Source of the DNA: an uncultured Clostridium sp.
GTDB taxonomy: Bacteria > Bacillota > Clostridia > TANB77 > CAG-508
Assembly (NCBI GenBank): GCA_900553015.1
Contig: USBY01000024.1
Coordinates: forward strand, 1-24,416
Reading direction: 5' to 3'
Length of the DNA stretch: 24,416 nucleotides
Under the pieces are notes generated by a model that did no database searches, had not been told where the DNA came from, and worked only from the letters and a program-made list of their open reading frames with translations. Made by a program: the position numbers and the translations under genes. Shown here in pieces: positions 23,517 to 24,416 of the stretch. Numbering within the stretch: the first letter of the stretch is position 1; each line of letters begins with the position of its first letter.

Positions 23517-24344
23517 ATGCAAATTATTACTAGTAAAGATAATGAAAATATAAAAAGTATCAAAAAACTAAAGGAAAGAAAATATAGAGATTTAAATAAT
23601 GAATATATAATAGAAGGAGTAAAAATATTAAAGGAAGCTATTCAAGAAAAAGCTGTCATTAAAAAAATTGTAATATGTGAAGAATGCCTAGCTAATAACA
23701 TAATAGATGAAAAACTTTTGTATGAAATAGCTAAATATGATTGTTTGTATGTAAGCAAAAAGATTTTTGAAGGTCTTACAGATGTTTCTAAACCACAAGG
23801 AATATTAGCAGTAGTAGAAAAGAATAATAAAAAGGATATTAATTATAATGAAGATATAATTGTGGCATTAGATGGTCTGCAAGATCCAGGAAATTTAGGA
23901 ACTATATTACGAACTTTAGATAGTGCAAATTTATCACAAGTTATAGTATCTAAAGATACAGTTGATGCATATAATCCTAAGGTTGTAAGATCAACAATGG
24001 GAGCAATTTTTAGAGTTAATATAGTAGAAGCAGAAAATCTTAAAGAAACTTTAAAAGAAATGAAAAGACATAAATATAAAGTTATGTGTACAGACTTAAC
24101 AGCAAGTAAAAATATTTATGAAATAGATTATAATAAAAAAATATTAGTAATTGGAAACGAAGCTAATGGAATATCTAAAGAATTATTAGATATGGCCGAT
24201 GAAAAAATTATTATTCCAATGCTAGGAAAAACAGAAAGTTTAAACGCATCAGTTGCAACAAGTATTATAGTATATGAATATGTAAGAAGAAAAATCGGGA
24301 TTCGGATAGGGGTTTGGGGACGTTCCTTAAATCCCGATTTGTAA
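23517..24344 (+). CDS. TrmH/SpoU-family RNA 2'-O-methyltransferase with an aberrant C terminus
   Basis: This is a SAM-dependent enzyme of the knotted SPOUT class that methylates ribose 2'-OH in rRNA or tRNA (RlmB/TsnR-like; target not decidable). Residues ~1-70 form the substrate-binding domain. The catalytic domain holds motif 1 DPGNLGTILRTLDS (~123-136), motif 2 VIGNEANGISKELL and motif 3 IPMLGKTESLNASVATSIIV. The family normally ends soon after YEYVRRK. Here 16 more residues (IGIRIGVWGRSLNPDL) are read from a palindromic insert, which supplies the stop codon. The knot motifs are intact, so activity is probably kept. It lies 10 nt after mfd with AGGAGGT overlapping the mfd stop. Confidence 0.9.
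   Translation: MQIITSKDNENIKSIKKLKERKYRDLNNEYIIEGVKILKEAIQEKAVIKKIVICEECLANNIIDEKLLYEIAKYDCLYVSKKIFEGLTDVSKPQGILAVVEKNNKKDINYNEDIIVALDGLQDPGNLGTILRTLDSANLSQVIVSKDTVDAYNPKVVRSTMGAIFRVNIVEAENLKETLKEMKRHKYKVMCTDLTASKNIYEIDYNKKILVIGNEANGISKELLDMADEKIIIPMLGKTESLNASVATSIIVYEYVRRKIGIRIGVWGRSLNPDL
24292..24340. repeat. REP-like palindromic element inside the methyltransferase 3' end
   Basis: AAATCGGGATT (24292-24302) and AATCCCGATTT (24330-24340) are perfect 11-bp inverted repeats. The 27-base centre is G-rich and contains GGGGACGTTCCTT (24317-24329). GGGACGTTCC-type cores are typical of ends and solo copies linked to IS200-like Y1/REP-associated transposases. The GC-rich composition contrasts sharply with the flanking AT-rich coding DNA. 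There is only one copy in the window, and no transposase is seen. Confidence 0.6.
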
Positions 24345-24364
24345 ATAAAAACACAGTATATATT

Positions 24365-24416
24365 TGAAGTGCACCCCAAATGTTAGACAAAAATCTAACA
24401 TTTGGAGGTGTATTTT
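24365..24416 (+). mobile_element. Probable left end of an insertion sequence (IS3-like), cut by the window edge
   Basis: From TGAAGTGCACCCC (24365-24377) the sequence looks like an IS terminal repeat. CACCCCAAATGTTAGA (24372-24387) pairs with TCTAACATTTGGAGGTG (24394-24410) with a single bulge around CAAAAA. The right arm contains the ribosome binding site GGAGGTG, and an ATG would be expected just past the window. TGnACCCC-type ends with this hairpin are familiar from IS3-family elements of Bacillota, but no transposase codon is visible here, so the family is an inference. Confidence 0.5.

Overview
The window is low-GC DNA (strongly A/T-biased, AAA/GAA/ATA/TTA codons preferred, AGGAGG-type ribosome binding sites) from a Bacillota genome, most likely an anaerobic Clostridia lineage. 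Two genes, a YlbJ-type sporulation membrane protein and a BofC-domain protein, suggest a spore former or a descendant of one. Species cannot be named from the sequence alone.

Layout. Positions 1-853 are the 3' end of an rRNA operon (23S rRNA 3' part, then 5S) with an intrinsic terminator. A flavin reductase gene follows. Then comes the classic translation/transcription block rpmG-secE-nusG-rplK-rplA-rplJ-rplL (1681-5068), with a strong promoter before rpmG, a candidate L1 site before rplA and an L10-type attenuator leader before rplJ. The block ends in a terminator right after rplL; rpoB/rpoC, which usually follow, are absent. Next on the + strand are an MTA/SAH nucleosidase, a secreted SH3-NlpC/P60 cell-wall hydrolase, a comEC whose last ~30 codons are out of frame, and a BofC-domain protein. 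A shared terminator separates these from the minus-strand pair clpE-like/pgsA. A divergent promoter region then drives a membrane-anchored DUF4163/DUF3298 (RsiV-like) protein. A hairpin-rich intergenic region precedes minus-strand htrA. Divergent from htrA is a + strand operon: pilin-like small protein, rnhB, pyrimidine-nucleoside phosphorylase. Minus-strand ylbJ plus a 62-residue unknown protein come next, and finally the + strand pair mfd and a TrmH-family rRNA methyltransferase. The window closes at what looks like the left end of an insertion sequence.

Functional themes. The content is mostly core: ribosome synthesis with its feedback RNA elements, envelope quality control (HtrA, ClpE, NlpC/P60), nucleotide salvage (MtnN, Pdp), DNA/RNA maintenance (Mfd, RNase HII, SpoU methylase) and sporulation. 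I see no defence system, prophage, CRISPR array or tRNA. The unusual points are local: a frameshift at the 3' end of comEC; a palindromic REP-like element forming the C terminus of the methyltransferase, next to an IS end whose start signal is folded in a hairpin; an acidic secreted tail on SecE; the split between rplL and rpoBC; TTTTCACA direct repeats between htrA and a pilin-like gene; and a cluster of hairpins downstream of htrA.
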